This document shows, one piece after another, positions 23,969 to 33,507 of a stretch of 64,000 nucleotides of DNA. The stretch's first letter is position 1. Every line of letters starts with the position of its first letter. The notes under the pieces were generated by a model. The model saw nothing but the letters and a program-made list of their open reading frames with translations. It did not search any database and had not been told where the DNA came from. The DNA comes from Longimicrobiales bacterium. Lineage in GTDB: Bacteria > Gemmatimonadota > Gemmatimonadetes > Longimicrobiales > Gaopeijiaceae. Location: NCBI GenBank assembly GCA_028822645.1, contig JAPKDG010000006.1, positions 1 through 64,000 of the forward strand, read 5' to 3'. The translations under genes and the position numbers were made by a program.

Positions 23969-25591
23969 TTATCTTAAGGCAGGAGTTGTTGGAGGTTTCC
24001 TTCTGTGCTTAGTAGCTTGTTCATACCCGTATGCGATGGTGATCAAAGTGGGTTCACTGAAAGGCCGTCCTAAAAGCTGAAGGCCTGCGGGAAGTGTCCC
24101 GAAGGAGAATCCCATGGGGACATTAAACGCTGGGAATCCGGTAGGCGGTGAAATTGTGCCACTATTGGCACCATAAGTAGTGTTCAGGTCTCCAGTTAAA
24201 CGTGGAGGGTAGTTGTATGTGGGATAGACTAAGGCATCAAGGCTGTAATCATCCATCAGTTGTAGGACGGCGGCTTGCAGATTGGCTTGTGCCTTTAAAT
24301 AAGCAGGGTAATCCTTGTGAGCTGTGGGATCAAGAGAGTCTTGAACTTGCTGGTTCAGAGTGTATTGGAGGTAAGGATGGTAGTCACCAGATGCCAGAAT
24401 CTCAGGCAAAGATTTGTACGGGAGTTCAGGTCGGGTTGAGAGGTAGTTTTCGAAGTCATAGCGCATACGTGGTATTGATGGAAAAGCTGCCCGAAGACTA
24501 TCCAAGTGCTCAATGCTAACGGAATCGACAACTTTGACGCCAGCAGCAGTCATGTCCACAAGGGCTTGGTCGAGTAAGCGCAGAACTTCAGGGTGGACCT
24601 TGGTCGGAGTCTGTTTGTCGATTGTAGCTTCATCGCTAGTCTCTGATGGTTCAGGTCCCGTTGTTTGCGGGTCTGGTTCTTGGAATAGTTGCCGCAAGAC
24701 ACCGACCCTCTTTCCATAGACGTCGGCTTCATCGAGGAAGACTGTGTAATCCTCAGAAGCGTTTTCTTTGCTTAGGGCAGTAATTGGATCTGCGGGATCA
24801 TAGCCGGAAATTACATTCAGAAGGATTGCGGCGTCTGTTACAGTCCGAGCTATGGGGCCGCCTATGTCACGACTGAGGTTCAGGGGGGCTATCCCATCTC
24901 GGCTGGAAAGACCCATGGTGGTCCTGAAGCCTACTAGGGATTGGTGAGAGGAAGGGCCACGAATTGAACTGCCAGTATCTGTGCCTAAACCTAGGACAGC
25001 AAAGTTGGAAGCAACAGCTGCAGCGGTTCCTCCACTAGAACCAGCTGTCACTCTACGCAGATCATAAGGATTGCGAGTGTATCCAGGGAGGACGGAACTC
25101 ACTGTAAAAGCACCGCTTGATGCGAATTCAGCGAGATTAGCTTTTCCTAGAATGATTGCTCCTGCTGCCCTGATTTGTTTAACCTGGAATGCGTCATCGG
25201 GGGGGATGAATCCTTTAAAAGCTAGAGTCCCGTTTGTAGTTGGGAGATCAAAGGTGTCATAATTGTCTTTGATAACCATTGGGATCCCATGCAGCGGGCC
25301 AGAGAGGCCCGATTCCTGGTATTGCAGATCAAGAGCGCGGGCTTGATCTAGAGCGTTGGGATTTATGGTGATGATAGAATTGATATAAGGTCCGTCTTTA
25401 TCATATGCGTGTATTCGCGCTAGGTAGCTTTTGACCAGTTCTTCTGCGGTGACTTCTCCCGACTCCATCATGTTGTGGATCTGATCTATGGTTAATTCTT
25501 CAACGTCCAATGCTTTTTCGCATGCAGTTAGGAGTATGGAGAAGTAAAGAAGGATGATTGAGAGCTTTCTTTGGGAGTGCAGTGTTGTCAT
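23969..25591 (-). CDS. Amidase-signature-family lipoprotein
   Basis: 540 residues from the ATG at 25591; this start gives a lipoprotein signal with lipobox ILLTAC (Cys24), whereas the longer frame would bury it. The amidase-signature triad is visible: Lys in MVIKDNYD, the cis-Ser in GSSGGTAAAVAS and the nucleophile in TDTGSSIRGPS. These enzymes hydrolyse amides. The start is 7 bases after the M20 peptidase stop, with AAGGAG upstream, so it is the last gene of the glc-M20-amidase operon. An exported amidase beside an M20 peptidase suggests use of external amides or peptides; substrate unknown. Confidence 0.9.
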   Translation of the reverse strand: MTTLHSQRKLSIILLYFSILLTACEKALDVEELTIDQIHNMMESGEVTAEELVKSYLARIHAYDKDGPYINSIITINPNALDQARALDLQYQESGLSGPLHGIPMVIKDNYDTFDLPTTNGTLAFKGFIPPDDAFQVKQIRAAGAIILGKANLAEFASSGAFTVSSVLPGYTRNPYDLRRVTAGSSGGTAAAVASNFAVLGLGTDTGSSIRGPSSHQSLVGFRTTMGLSSRDGIAPLNLSRDIGGPIARTVTDAAILLNVISGYDPADPITALSKENASEDYTVFLDEADVYGKRVGVLRQLFQEPDPQTTGPEPSETSDEATIDKQTPTKVHPEVLRLLDQALVDMTAAGVKVVDSVSIEHLDSLRAAFPSIPRMRYDFENYLSTRPELPYKSLPEILASGDYHPYLQYTLNQQVQDSLDPTAHKDYPAYLKAQANLQAAVLQLMDDYSLDALVYPTYNYPPRLTGDLNTTYGANSGTISPPTGFPAFNVPMGFSFGTLPAGLQLLGRPFSEPTLITIAYGYEQATKHRRKPPTTPALR

Positions 25592-25598
25592 AACTGGC

Positions 25599-26783
25599 TC
25601 AAGCTCCTTCACTGCTAAGGTCCTCTGGCAGGAGGATAGCGAGGGTGAGTAAGGCTGTTCGTTCAATGAGCCCTTTTAGACAGACATATTCGTGAAGTGC
25701 GTGGGCTCCGTCACCGACGCTCCCGAGTCCATCCAATGTTGCTGTGTGCAGACTGGTGATATTGCCGTCCGAAGCACCTCCAGATTGTCCGCCAACGAGG
25801 TGAATTCCTAGGCTCTTTCCACAATTCCTGACAGCATTCCACAGGTCTATGTTCCGGGCGTTAGATTCCATGGGTGCTCTATCTACACCTCCTGAGATCT
25901 CTAGGTGAGTACCTGGAACTGTCGTCTTTAAGTTGCGAATTTGCCGGTCGATCCACGCAGATTGAGCTTGGTTCGATACTCGTATATCCACAACGGCAGA
26001 ACACGTGGCGGCTATTACGTTAGCTCTGGTTCCCCCAGTGACGGTCCCGACATTAATCCCCAGTCCCTCTTCGGGTCGATTCAAGCAATGAAGTTGCTGG
26101 ATCACATATGACATTTCTTGAATTGCACTGGCCCCTTCTTCGGGGGCTAGCCCTGAATGTGCTGCCTTTCCCACGACCTTTATTTCAAATTGACCTACAC
26201 CTCTCCGAGTAGTTTTGATGAGACCGTCGGTTCCCAGGGCCGGTTCCATGACGAATACCCTGCCTGACCTCTTTGCATATTTTTCGATATAAGGCTGGGA
26301 CTCTGCACTCCCTATTTCCTCATCGGAGTTCAAGAGTATGGTGGTGGTCATCTCTGGAGTGCAGCCTAGGGTCTTTAGGGTCTTTAGGGCAAATATCATT
26401 TGTGTGATTCCACCCTTCATATCGAAGACTCCAGGACCTCTTACAATGTTATTTGCCTTATCCCAGACTACTGGCATGTGCTTGATGGTTCCAACTGGCC
26501 AGACTGTATCTGTATGCCCAAGAAGAAGTTGCTTAGGAGCGTCGGAGCCCGCAGGGGTCTCCCGGATGGCATAAAGGTGGCCGCCAGTCTTTTGTCCTTC
26601 TTTTAGTTCCACTTGAAACCCTAAGTTCTCTAAAGGCTTTCGCAGGAATTCTTGAACTGGTAATTGTGTTTCAGCAGCTAAGGAGGGGGACTCTATTTTG
26701 GTCAGATCCATCAAAAAATTTACTACCTCTTCTTTCTGTTCGATTAGGTGGTCCTGGATCTCCTTAGATAAATTACTCAGCAT
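25599..26783 (-). CDS. M20-family metallopeptidase (carboxypeptidase G2-like)
   Basis: 394-residue zinc hydrolase of the M20 family. Metal-site motifs are LLGHTDTVWP, GVFDMKGG and the catalytic DEEIGS, with a dimerisation domain in the middle (GKAAHSGLAPEEGASAI). Members cleave glutamate, acyl groups or dipeptides; the nearest functional types are carboxypeptidase G2 and N-acyl-amino acid deacylases. It overlaps the glcF stop by 11 bases. Together with the GNAT and menC-like genes 2-3 kb away it could be the desuccinylase of a D-to-L amino acid conversion route. Confidence 0.9.
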   Translation of the reverse strand: MLSNLSKEIQDHLIEQKEEVVNFLMDLTKIESPSLAAETQLPVQEFLRKPLENLGFQVELKEGQKTGGHLYAIRETPAGSDAPKQLLLGHTDTVWPVGTIKHMPVVWDKANNIVRGPGVFDMKGGITQMIFALKTLKTLGCTPEMTTTILLNSDEEIGSAESQPYIEKYAKRSGRVFVMEPALGTDGLIKTTRRGVGQFEIKVVGKAAHSGLAPEEGASAIQEMSYVIQQLHCLNRPEEGLGINVGTVTGGTRANVIAATCSAVVDIRVSNQAQSAWIDRQIRNLKTTVPGTHLEISGGVDRAPMESNARNIDLWNAVRNCGKSLGIHLVGGQSGGASDGNITSLHTATLDGLGSVGDGAHALHEYVCLKGLIERTALLTLAILLPEDLSSEGA

Positions 26784-28143
26784 AATAACCAGCCCTACGG
26801 TAGCTTTCGTCTAGTAGCTCTATGGGGTGTTGAGCTGTGATTGTGGACCCCGCCAGTATCAATCCAGCACCAATTTGCATGATGCATCCAGGGTTGGCAG
26901 TCGCCACAAGATCAACTCCAGTGTTTTTGATTGCGTTCACCTTGTCTTCTCCAATACTCACACCTAAATCACCGTGTGTGATTCCATATATTCCAGCTCC
27001 ACCACAACATTCCTCTTCTCCAGGTAGGTCTATGATTTCTAAATTTGGAATTGCTTTCAAGAGATCCTTGGGCTCCGTAAGGAGGCCTTGGCCATGACAC
27101 AGGTGGCAAGCCGCGTCGTAGGTGACTTTCATTGGAATTGATCCCCCTACCTTGGGCCCATTTGACATAGTTAGAAGTTCTGAAATGTCACGCACTTTAC
27201 CAGAGAAAGCATATGCAGTTTTGCTATGCTTCGAATCATGCTCCAGAAGGTGGCCATATTCCTTCAGGGCAAGGCCGCACCCAGCCGAGTTAGTGGCTAT
27301 GTAGTCGAAGTGGTCGGAGTCGAAGGCTTTCAAGTTGGCTATGGCCAACTTGCGGGCTGAATCGGTGGCTCCTCCATGTGCATGTAAGGCACCACAACAA
27401 CCTTGCTCGGTGACTGTTACAACTTCGTAGCCGTTGACCTGTAAAAGTCTTTCTGTGGCTCGATTGACCCTGGAGAACAGACCAGATTGGACGCACCCCT
27501 CTAGAAGTGCTACTCGACCTTTTGGTTGGACTTGGATTATGTCGTTTTTTTCTTTCTCGTTTTTGGAGGATTTTGGTGTGAAGCTTTTTAGGTGGGTTTC
27601 GGAGGTGGCTGCTAACATGGCAAGACCGAAACGAAAAGGATGTAGGACTTGGAGCTTTGGGATGATACGTGCGATCAATTTAGGAAGCCGAGTCCATCGA
27701 AATATTCTGGCCCACCCCATGAACCAATTGGTCCAGGGTTGACGAGCCATTATACCCATCAACGCTCTTGATAAAAATGACATTCCTCCAGCTTTAGATG
27801 CGACCTCTCTCGCACTCTCTAAAAGAAGCCCGTATTCGACACCAGAGGGACAAACTGGTTCGCAGGCTCTACAACCCAAGCAACGATCGATATGGGTTTG
27901 AAAGGCTTTCGATTTTGGAGACATCCTTCCTTCTACTACGGCTTTCATCAGGTGGAGTCGGCCACGTGGGGAATCATTTTCGTCACCCAGGCGTACGTAG
28001 GTAGGACAGGCTGGTAAACAGAAGCCACAATGAACACAGGGAAGAAGTCGGTCTTCTTGGTCCCTTAGGGCCTCTGTTAAGCTGGTCAAGGTCAATGGGC
28101 TTTCGGAGGAACCGTGTTCAGGTGATTGCATTGTGTTTTTCAT
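26773..28143 (-). CDS. glcF: Glycolate oxidase iron-sulfur subunit
   Basis: 456 residues from the ATG at 28143, which overlaps the glcE stop as ATGA; longer frames run into glcE. Two [4Fe-4S] motifs lie near the N-terminus (CVHCGFCLPACPTY and CLGCRACEPVCPSG), and two CCG-type domains carry CCGALHAHGG and CCGGAGIYG. Such subunits pass electrons from flavin subunits to the quinone pool. Third gene of glcDEF. Confidence 0.94.
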   Translation of the reverse strand: MKNTMQSPEHGSSESPLTLTSLTEALRDQEDRLLPCVHCGFCLPACPTYVRLGDENDSPRGRLHLMKAVVEGRMSPKSKAFQTHIDRCLGCRACEPVCPSGVEYGLLLESAREVASKAGGMSFLSRALMGIMARQPWTNWFMGWARIFRWTRLPKLIARIIPKLQVLHPFRFGLAMLAATSETHLKSFTPKSSKNEKEKNDIIQVQPKGRVALLEGCVQSGLFSRVNRATERLLQVNGYEVVTVTEQGCCGALHAHGGATDSARKLAIANLKAFDSDHFDYIATNSAGCGLALKEYGHLLEHDSKHSKTAYAFSGKVRDISELLTMSNGPKVGGSIPMKVTYDAACHLCHGQGLLTEPKDLLKAIPNLEIIDLPGEEECCGGAGIYGITHGDLGVSIGEDKVNAIKNTGVDLVATANPGCIMQIGAGLILAGSTITAQHPIELLDESYRRAGYYAE

Positions 28144-29459
28144 TCTGCTGATCGGTGTGCTGAGGATCGGGAAAGAATCTGATTTGGATCGAACACTTTC
28201 TCTAGACCAGCGCACAGTGTCTCTAATTCGTCAAGGGATCCCCAGGGTGTGACCTCTTTCAGGAGCGCTTCTGGTGCGAATAAGAGGGTCAAACTTCCCC
28301 CCTGTTGTTCTACAGTATCACGAAATTCCTTTAGTGTTTCAGCGGATTGCGCCAACCAATCATCGTCTAACTTCAGTTTGTCTATCAAGACAAGAAGTAT
28401 GCCAGATTCATAGTGAGCTAAGAATTGTAATCCACCCAGACTATCATCCGCTACCAGACTCTGCAGGGCCTCTATTTGGTGTATCAGATTCTTCATGATG
28501 GACGGCAGACATTTGATCCGAATGACAACGTCTGAATCAGTGTCAGTATTCTTGAGGCTTTCAAAAAATGCTTCAGATTCTGAGCCATTCAGTCTTTTGC
28601 ATGGGAGAAGGTCGGTTCTCTCCAGGATTAAAGCTTCTACTTGGTCTACTGCTGCTTCAGATTCTAAAATGCGAACAGCGACTCCAGTATTCTCAGAATC
28701 CAGTTCTTCTCGAAGTCCTGGTGATAGTATAGATATTGACTGAAGTGTAGCAGGGGTGTGCATAATGTCATGAGCTAAAGAGGTTCCTGAATGCGCTTGG
28801 TTGCTGCTGAAAAGCAAGGTGCGGTCTGCTTCTGGTAGTGGATGTAAACGCATGATTAGTTTAGTGATGACACCGAACCGCCCCCAGCTTCCAGAGAGGA
28901 GCTTAAGTAGATCAAACCCAGCGACGTTTTTAACAGTTTTTCCTCCAAGTTTCAGGGTTTTTCCATCACCAGTGATTAGGGTTGCCCCCAGTACGTGGTC
29001 CCTTGGCCTGCCGAATCCAGTTTGCAATGCTCCGCAGGAACTTGTGGCTATGATGGCGCCCATTGTCGAAGAATTCTTTCCAGGAGGGTCGAGTGGAAGC
29101 CATTGTTTGGAAGGTCGAAGTGTGACTTGAAGCTGTTCCAGGGTGACCCCAGCCTCCAGTTCTACAAATAGATTGTCTGGTTCATGCACAAGAATGTTGT
29201 TCATTTTGCTCATGCTAACTATGAGGTTCACTTCTCTATCGGTATTCATACATCCTTCAAGCCAAGTGCCGTTGCCGGCTGGCATACAGTTCCAGTTGTT
29301 TTCATTTGCTAAGGATAGGACAGACGTGATTTCCTCTTGGGAATGGGGAAAAAGTACAGCCCGAGGTTGGCGACTGAAGAAAGACCAGTCGGTTTCTCCG
29401 AAATGTTCCAATACCTGCCCTTTTACTGGGAGGATTTCTCGTAATAGGCTAGTGTCCAA
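28140..29459 (-). CDS. glcE: Glycolate oxidase FAD-binding subunit
   Basis: 439-residue FAD-linked subunit. The FAD_binding_4 core is visible: GNGTWLEGCM, ELEAGVTLEQLQ, STMGAIIATSSCGALQTGFGRPRDHVLGATLITGDG and GGKTVKNVAGFDL, the last typical of GlcE. It is somewhat longer than E. coli GlcE (350). It starts 17 bases after glcD and overlaps glcF by 4. Confidence 0.93.
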   Translation of the reverse strand: MDTSLLREILPVKGQVLEHFGETDWSFFSRQPRAVLFPHSQEEITSVLSLANENNWNCMPAGNGTWLEGCMNTDREVNLIVSMSKMNNILVHEPDNLFVELEAGVTLEQLQVTLRPSKQWLPLDPPGKNSSTMGAIIATSSCGALQTGFGRPRDHVLGATLITGDGKTLKLGGKTVKNVAGFDLLKLLSGSWGRFGVITKLIMRLHPLPEADRTLLFSSNQAHSGTSLAHDIMHTPATLQSISILSPGLREELDSENTGVAVRILESEAAVDQVEALILERTDLLPCKRLNGSESEAFFESLKNTDTDSDVVIRIKCLPSIMKNLIHQIEALQSLVADDSLGGLQFLAHYESGILLVLIDKLKLDDDWLAQSAETLKEFRDTVEQQGGSLTLLFAPEALLKEVTPWGSLDELETLCAGLEKVFDPNQILSRSSAHRSAE

Positions 29460-29476
29460 AGTCTTCTCTTTCCTCG

Positions 29477-30871
29477 TCAGATATCCGCTGGTAGTACTTT
29501 ACCGGGATTCATACCATGGTGAGGGTCGAATACCGTTTTAACTTTTTTCATTGCTTTCATTTCTTCGATTCCATAAACCAGGGGCATGTAAGATTTCTTA
29601 TCATGGCCCACTCCATGTTCGCCAGTGATAGTTCCGCCTGCAGCCACACAGAGTTTCATGATTTCAGTAGAAGCTAGTTCCACTTTTTCTAGTTCCTCAG
29701 AGTCAGAGCGGTCAAATAAAATATTGGGGTGTAGGTTTCCGTCCCCAGCATGAAAAACGTTTGCAATGTTTAAATCATAGCGGTCACCTATTTCGGATAT
29801 TTTCAGTAACACCTCTGGAAGTTTGCTACGAGGCACGGTAGCATCCTGGACTAGAAGGTCCGTAGCTATTCTTCCCATGGCTCCAAAAGCTTTCTTTCGA
29901 CCCTGCCAAAGTTTCTGACGCTCCTCTGAAGTAGCTGCTGAACGCACCTCTGTAGCTCCTGAATTGTTGCAGTCCGAAACAGCTTTTTGGACATCTGCAC
30001 CCAAGCCTTCCTCAATACCGTCAAATTCCACCACTAGTGCGGCGTTAGCATCGGCTGGGTATCCTCCTGCGAACACACTGGCTTCTACAGCTCGGATTGT
30101 AGCGCCATCGACAATCTCCAGTGCAGCGGGCAATAAACCTCTTGCCATGATGGAGGTAACGGCTCTTCCAGCATCCTCAATACGGTCGAATATTGCCAGC
30201 AATGTTTGTACTGCTTCTGGTTTCGGTAACAGTTTCACTTCCACTTCTGTAGCAATCCCGAAACATCCTTCAGAGCCAACGAAGACACCGACCAGGTCAT
30301 AGCTTCCTCGTTCTCGTCCGAGGCCCCCTAATTGTAATACCTGCCCTTCATAAGTTACGATAGTTAGTCCAGTGACATAGCGTGAAGTAACCCCATATTT
30401 CAGGCAGTGAGGGCCCCCAGAATTTTCTGCCACATTTCCGCCAATTGTGCACGCGCTCTGAGAGGCGGGGTCTGGGGCGTAATAAAGGCCGAAAGGTGAT
30501 GCTACTTCTGACAAACGAGCGTTAATAACTCCAGGTTGAACCACTGCTCTTCTATTATCGGCGTCAAGCTCGAGAATAGTGTTCATCCTTGAAGTTCCAA
30601 TAATTACTGAAGTTGGCTCAGCCAGGGCGCCTCCTGAAAGGCCAGTACCAGCACCTCTGGGGACAACCTTGATTCCATTTTGCGACAATAGTTTGAAAAC
30701 ATTACTTACCTGGCTGGTGCTTTCTGGAAGCACTACAGCTAGGGGTATACTCCGATAAGCGGTTAGACCATCAGACTCATAGGCGAGTAGCCGATCTCTA
30801 TCCGTAAGAACCCATTTACTACCAACGATGTTCTTTAGGTCTCTGGCTAGATTTTTAGGTAACGATTCCAT
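29477..30871 (-). CDS. glcD: Glycolate oxidase catalytic subunit
   Basis: 464 residues from the ATG at 30871 (a TTG three codons upstream is possible). FAD-binding domain: PRGAGTGLSGGALAEP, VVQPGVINARLSEVA, CTIGGNVAENSGGPHCLKYG. C-terminal FAD-oxidase domain: FHAGDGNLHPNILFD and TGEHGVGHDKKSY, which contains the metal/substrate site. It oxidises glycolate (or a similar 2-hydroxy acid such as D-lactate) to the oxo acid. Glycolate is a major phytoplankton exudate, so this fits an aquatic habitat. It is transcribed just after the NHL lipoprotein gene (gap about 20 bases). Confidence 0.94.
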   Translation of the reverse strand: MESLPKNLARDLKNIVGSKWVLTDRDRLLAYESDGLTAYRSIPLAVVLPESTSQVSNVFKLLSQNGIKVVPRGAGTGLSGGALAEPTSVIIGTSRMNTILELDADNRRAVVQPGVINARLSEVASPFGLYYAPDPASQSACTIGGNVAENSGGPHCLKYGVTSRYVTGLTIVTYEGQVLQLGGLGRERGSYDLVGVFVGSEGCFGIATEVEVKLLPKPEAVQTLLAIFDRIEDAGRAVTSIMARGLLPAALEIVDGATIRAVEASVFAGGYPADANAALVVEFDGIEEGLGADVQKAVSDCNNSGATEVRSAATSEERQKLWQGRKKAFGAMGRIATDLLVQDATVPRSKLPEVLLKISEIGDRYDLNIANVFHAGDGNLHPNILFDRSDSEELEKVELASTEIMKLCVAAGGTITGEHGVGHDKKSYMPLVYGIEEMKAMKKVKTVFDPHHGMNPGKVLPADI

Positions 30872-30891
30872 GGGCGCCAAATTATTCGTGG

Positions 30892-32040
30892 CTAATTGCC
30901 TGCCACGTACTTCGTGAAGGCACCGCCCGCCCAGCTTAGCGAATTTGGACCTTCGGCAGCATAGATATTTCCGTCCTCGTCTACGGCGACACCTTCACCT
31001 GCCGTACCCTGGTATACACGACTCTCACGCTCGAACGGCGGAACGAACGCGACGATTCGGTCTTCATCGACCGGACCTATACGGACCCCGTTTCGCCAGT
31101 TCGGATGATTCGTCGGACTGGACTCTGAATCGATAGCGTACACCATCTCGTCCTTGATGAAGATCCCGCTGATACGACCATAGCTATAACGCGAGTCCAA
31201 GTAATTACCGTCCGCGTCATAGATTTCCAGACGATGGTTACCGCGATCAGCGATCCACAGCCGGCCCTGGGAGTCGAAGGCGAGCGCGTGAGGGGTTCGG
31301 AACTGGCCGTGCTCGACACCTATCTCACCCCATTCCATTACGAACTCACCCTGTGGGGTGAACTTCTGGATACGTGCGGTCTGGCCAGCGTCGCGACCTA
31401 AATTCATCGCCTGATTCGACGTCATGCCCTGGCCATTGTGGCCGTCAGAGACGTAAATGGATCCATCCGGCCCGGTCACCACATCATTGGGCTGATTGAA
31501 TTGTCCGGGTGCATTCCCTGGCTGGCCCGCTACACCGAGCGTCAGAAGGACTTCTCCCTCGGAACTGAACTTCCACACCTGATGACCTCGCGTACCCTCA
31601 CGGTTACCCGCAAAGTCAGTGATCCAAACGTTACCTTCGGAATCGACATGGATACCATGCGGAGTGACCATGAGATCGGCTCCGAAGTTTGCGAGCACCT
31701 CGCCGGTGTTACGATCGAACTTGAAAACTGGGGGAACCGGATTCGTCTCGCAGTTCACTGGTTCTCCATCACCGAAGCTACCTGCTCCACAGCGTTCGTA
31801 AGCCCATATGTGCCCGTCATGCGGATCGATGTCGACTCCAGCTGTGGTCCCCCACTCCCTTCCTTCAGGGAGATCACCCCAGTTCGTGATGACGGACGTG
31901 GTCGGGTTCACAAGACCGTCGCCTGTGATGAGGTTGCCACTTGAATCCGCAGTGACTGAGCTGCCTGATGGAGCACATCCTGCCATTCCGACGATAGCGA
32001 CTACCATGATCGTCAGAGAAGAATACTGAGTCCGCATCAT
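30892..32040 (-). CDS. NHL-repeat beta-propeller lipoprotein
   Basis: 382 residues: lipobox VGMAGC (Cys22), then repeated NHL-type blades such as DSEGNVWITDFAGN, GPDGSIYVSDGHNGQG, FDSQGRLWIADRGNHRLEIYD and DEDGNIYAAEG. It forms a six-bladed propeller like peptidyl-alpha-hydroxyglycine lyase-type proteins, anchored on the outer face of a membrane. Activity unknown. AAAGGAGATT precedes the ATG pair. Its arginine codons are almost all CGN where neighbouring genes mix in AGA/AGG, suggesting different origin or high expression. It lies upstream of glcDEF on the same strand, but no functional link is evident. Confidence 0.88.
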   Translation of the reverse strand: MMRTQYSSLTIMVVAIVGMAGCAPSGSSVTADSSGNLITGDGLVNPTTSVITNWGDLPEGREWGTTAGVDIDPHDGHIWAYERCGAGSFGDGEPVNCETNPVPPVFKFDRNTGEVLANFGADLMVTPHGIHVDSEGNVWITDFAGNREGTRGHQVWKFSSEGEVLLTLGVAGQPGNAPGQFNQPNDVVTGPDGSIYVSDGHNGQGMTSNQAMNLGRDAGQTARIQKFTPQGEFVMEWGEIGVEHGQFRTPHALAFDSQGRLWIADRGNHRLEIYDADGNYLDSRYSYGRISGIFIKDEMVYAIDSESSPTNHPNWRNGVRIGPVDEDRIVAFVPPFERESRVYQGTAGEGVAVDEDGNIYAAEGPNSLSWAGGAFTKYVAGN

Positions 32041-32111
32041 AATCTCCTTTTTTTATACTTTTAGGTAGCTTTCCTGCTACACCAATATTTCCGACCTAGT
32101 AATACCCTCCA

Positions 32112-33407
32112 TCAGCCGAATCTGCTTGCAATAAATATTATGGCGACTGTCGTCATTCCAGCTAGGCCCAAGTATGAGTATACGCGCATTGCCTTGCCGG
32201 GTTGGTGCTCCTCGGGCATTGCTGGAGATGTAACGCACTTCAGGTTCAAAAATCCAATGATAGGTCCCGTCAGGAAGGCGACGATAGTTACAAAGTCCAC
32301 CAGCTGTGTCATGCTGGTCTGGAATAGTTGTAAGACAGCGGTCATAGCAATACCGATTAGAATCACTGCAACCCAGTAGGGCCTGCTAATGGGTGCGTTT
32401 GCTGTTTTAGTTGGGTCATTAATGGTGAGTACTTTTACTGCCCGATCTAGTACCCTTGGATAGCCGTCTGCAACGGTCAGGGCAGTCGACATCATGGCTG
32501 TTAGAGCGGTGATTGTCATCAGCCATTTGGTCCAGGAGCCGAGTGTTTGGACATATAGGTCAATTAACTGTGTTGAGAATACTGCACCATTAGAGCTAAA
32601 TTCTGTTCCCGATCCATACATAACACCGGCACCTAGAGTAAGAAATGCAAAGGCCAGGATCGCCGTTCCCATGTAGGCAATTTTAAAGTCTAGCCTTGCC
32701 GTGGCCACACTGACTTTTATTCCGCTGGCCTGATTCTTGGCAAGGGTCCATAGAGAGCTATAGAGGGATATCAAAATGTCTGAAGGCATCCAGCCAGCCA
32801 GTGCGAGCATGAATGCAAGGGTGACTGTGCTACCAGCTGGTGGTATCAGACTTATGCTGAAAGTAGAAAAATCAGTTTGAGGGGCTACAACAAAAGCAGC
32901 AATAAGTGTGGAAACAGCCAAGGTCAGCAGTATCACTTTAATCGCGATGTCTAACGCCGAGTATCCAACCCTAAGTAACACGGCACACAAAGCATACATC
33001 AGTGCGGATGCGAGAACGGGACTTACTGCAGTGCCAAGAGCAAATTGAAACAAGGAGGAGGTGAAGAGAATGATTGCTGCGTTGGTGATGACTACAGTAA
33101 AGACTGCCAGAGCGAAAAATAACCAGACGGCCCATTTCCCAATCCGGCGGTATCCCTCTACTAAGCTTTCCCCAGTGGCGGCAGCGTAGCGAGGTCCGTA
33201 CTCAAAGAAGGGGTACTTTAGAGCTAGGGCAAAGATAATAACTCCAGCTAGTGCGAATCCTGCCTCTCCACCGGCACGGGTGGACTGAACGAGATGAGAA
33301 ACTCCAATGGCACTTCCCGCCCAGAGCAACCCCGGACCGAAGCTTAGTAGAAATTCTTGCATACCACCATTGTTCGAGTTTTCAGATGTTGGGTTGTCAA
33401 CGTTCAT
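32112..33407 (-). CDS. Divergent Nramp-family transporter
   Basis: 431 residues from the ATG at 33407 (GGAGAGAACG upstream); 11 hydrophobic helices. The fold is Nramp-like, but the metal-binding signatures are changed. The TM1 DPGN motif of MntH-type proteins is replaced by the segment WAGSAIGVSHLVQSTRAG, and the TM6 MPHN motif by MPSD. This marks a divergent bacterial branch with unknown substrate, so Mn/Fe transport should not be assumed. Confidence 0.8.
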   Translation of the reverse strand: MNVDNPTSENSNNGGMQEFLLSFGPGLLWAGSAIGVSHLVQSTRAGGEAGFALAGVIIFALALKYPFFEYGPRYAAATGESLVEGYRRIGKWAVWLFFALAVFTVVITNAAIILFTSSLFQFALGTAVSPVLASALMYALCAVLLRVGYSALDIAIKVILLTLAVSTLIAAFVVAPQTDFSTFSISLIPPAGSTVTLAFMLALAGWMPSDILISLYSSLWTLAKNQASGIKVSVATARLDFKIAYMGTAILAFAFLTLGAGVMYGSGTEFSSNGAVFSTQLIDLYVQTLGSWTKWLMTITALTAMMSTALTVADGYPRVLDRAVKVLTINDPTKTANAPISRPYWVAVILIGIAMTAVLQLFQTSMTQLVDFVTIVAFLTGPIIGFLNLKCVTSPAMPEEHQPGKAMRVYSYLGLAGMTTVAIIFIASRFG

Positions 33408-33507
33408 TCGTTCTCTCCGCAAGAAGGTGTTTATTGTCTAGATCCGCTCAGAAAGGTTGCATGCAAATCCCCTGAGCACAATCATCGCTTTCTATTTCCG
33501 TTATAGG

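Noticed and set aside
31438-31944. 168-codon frame on the + strand over the NHL gene
   Set aside because: It is the antisense of a clear lipoprotein gene with repeated NHL blades; its own sequence shows no domain.
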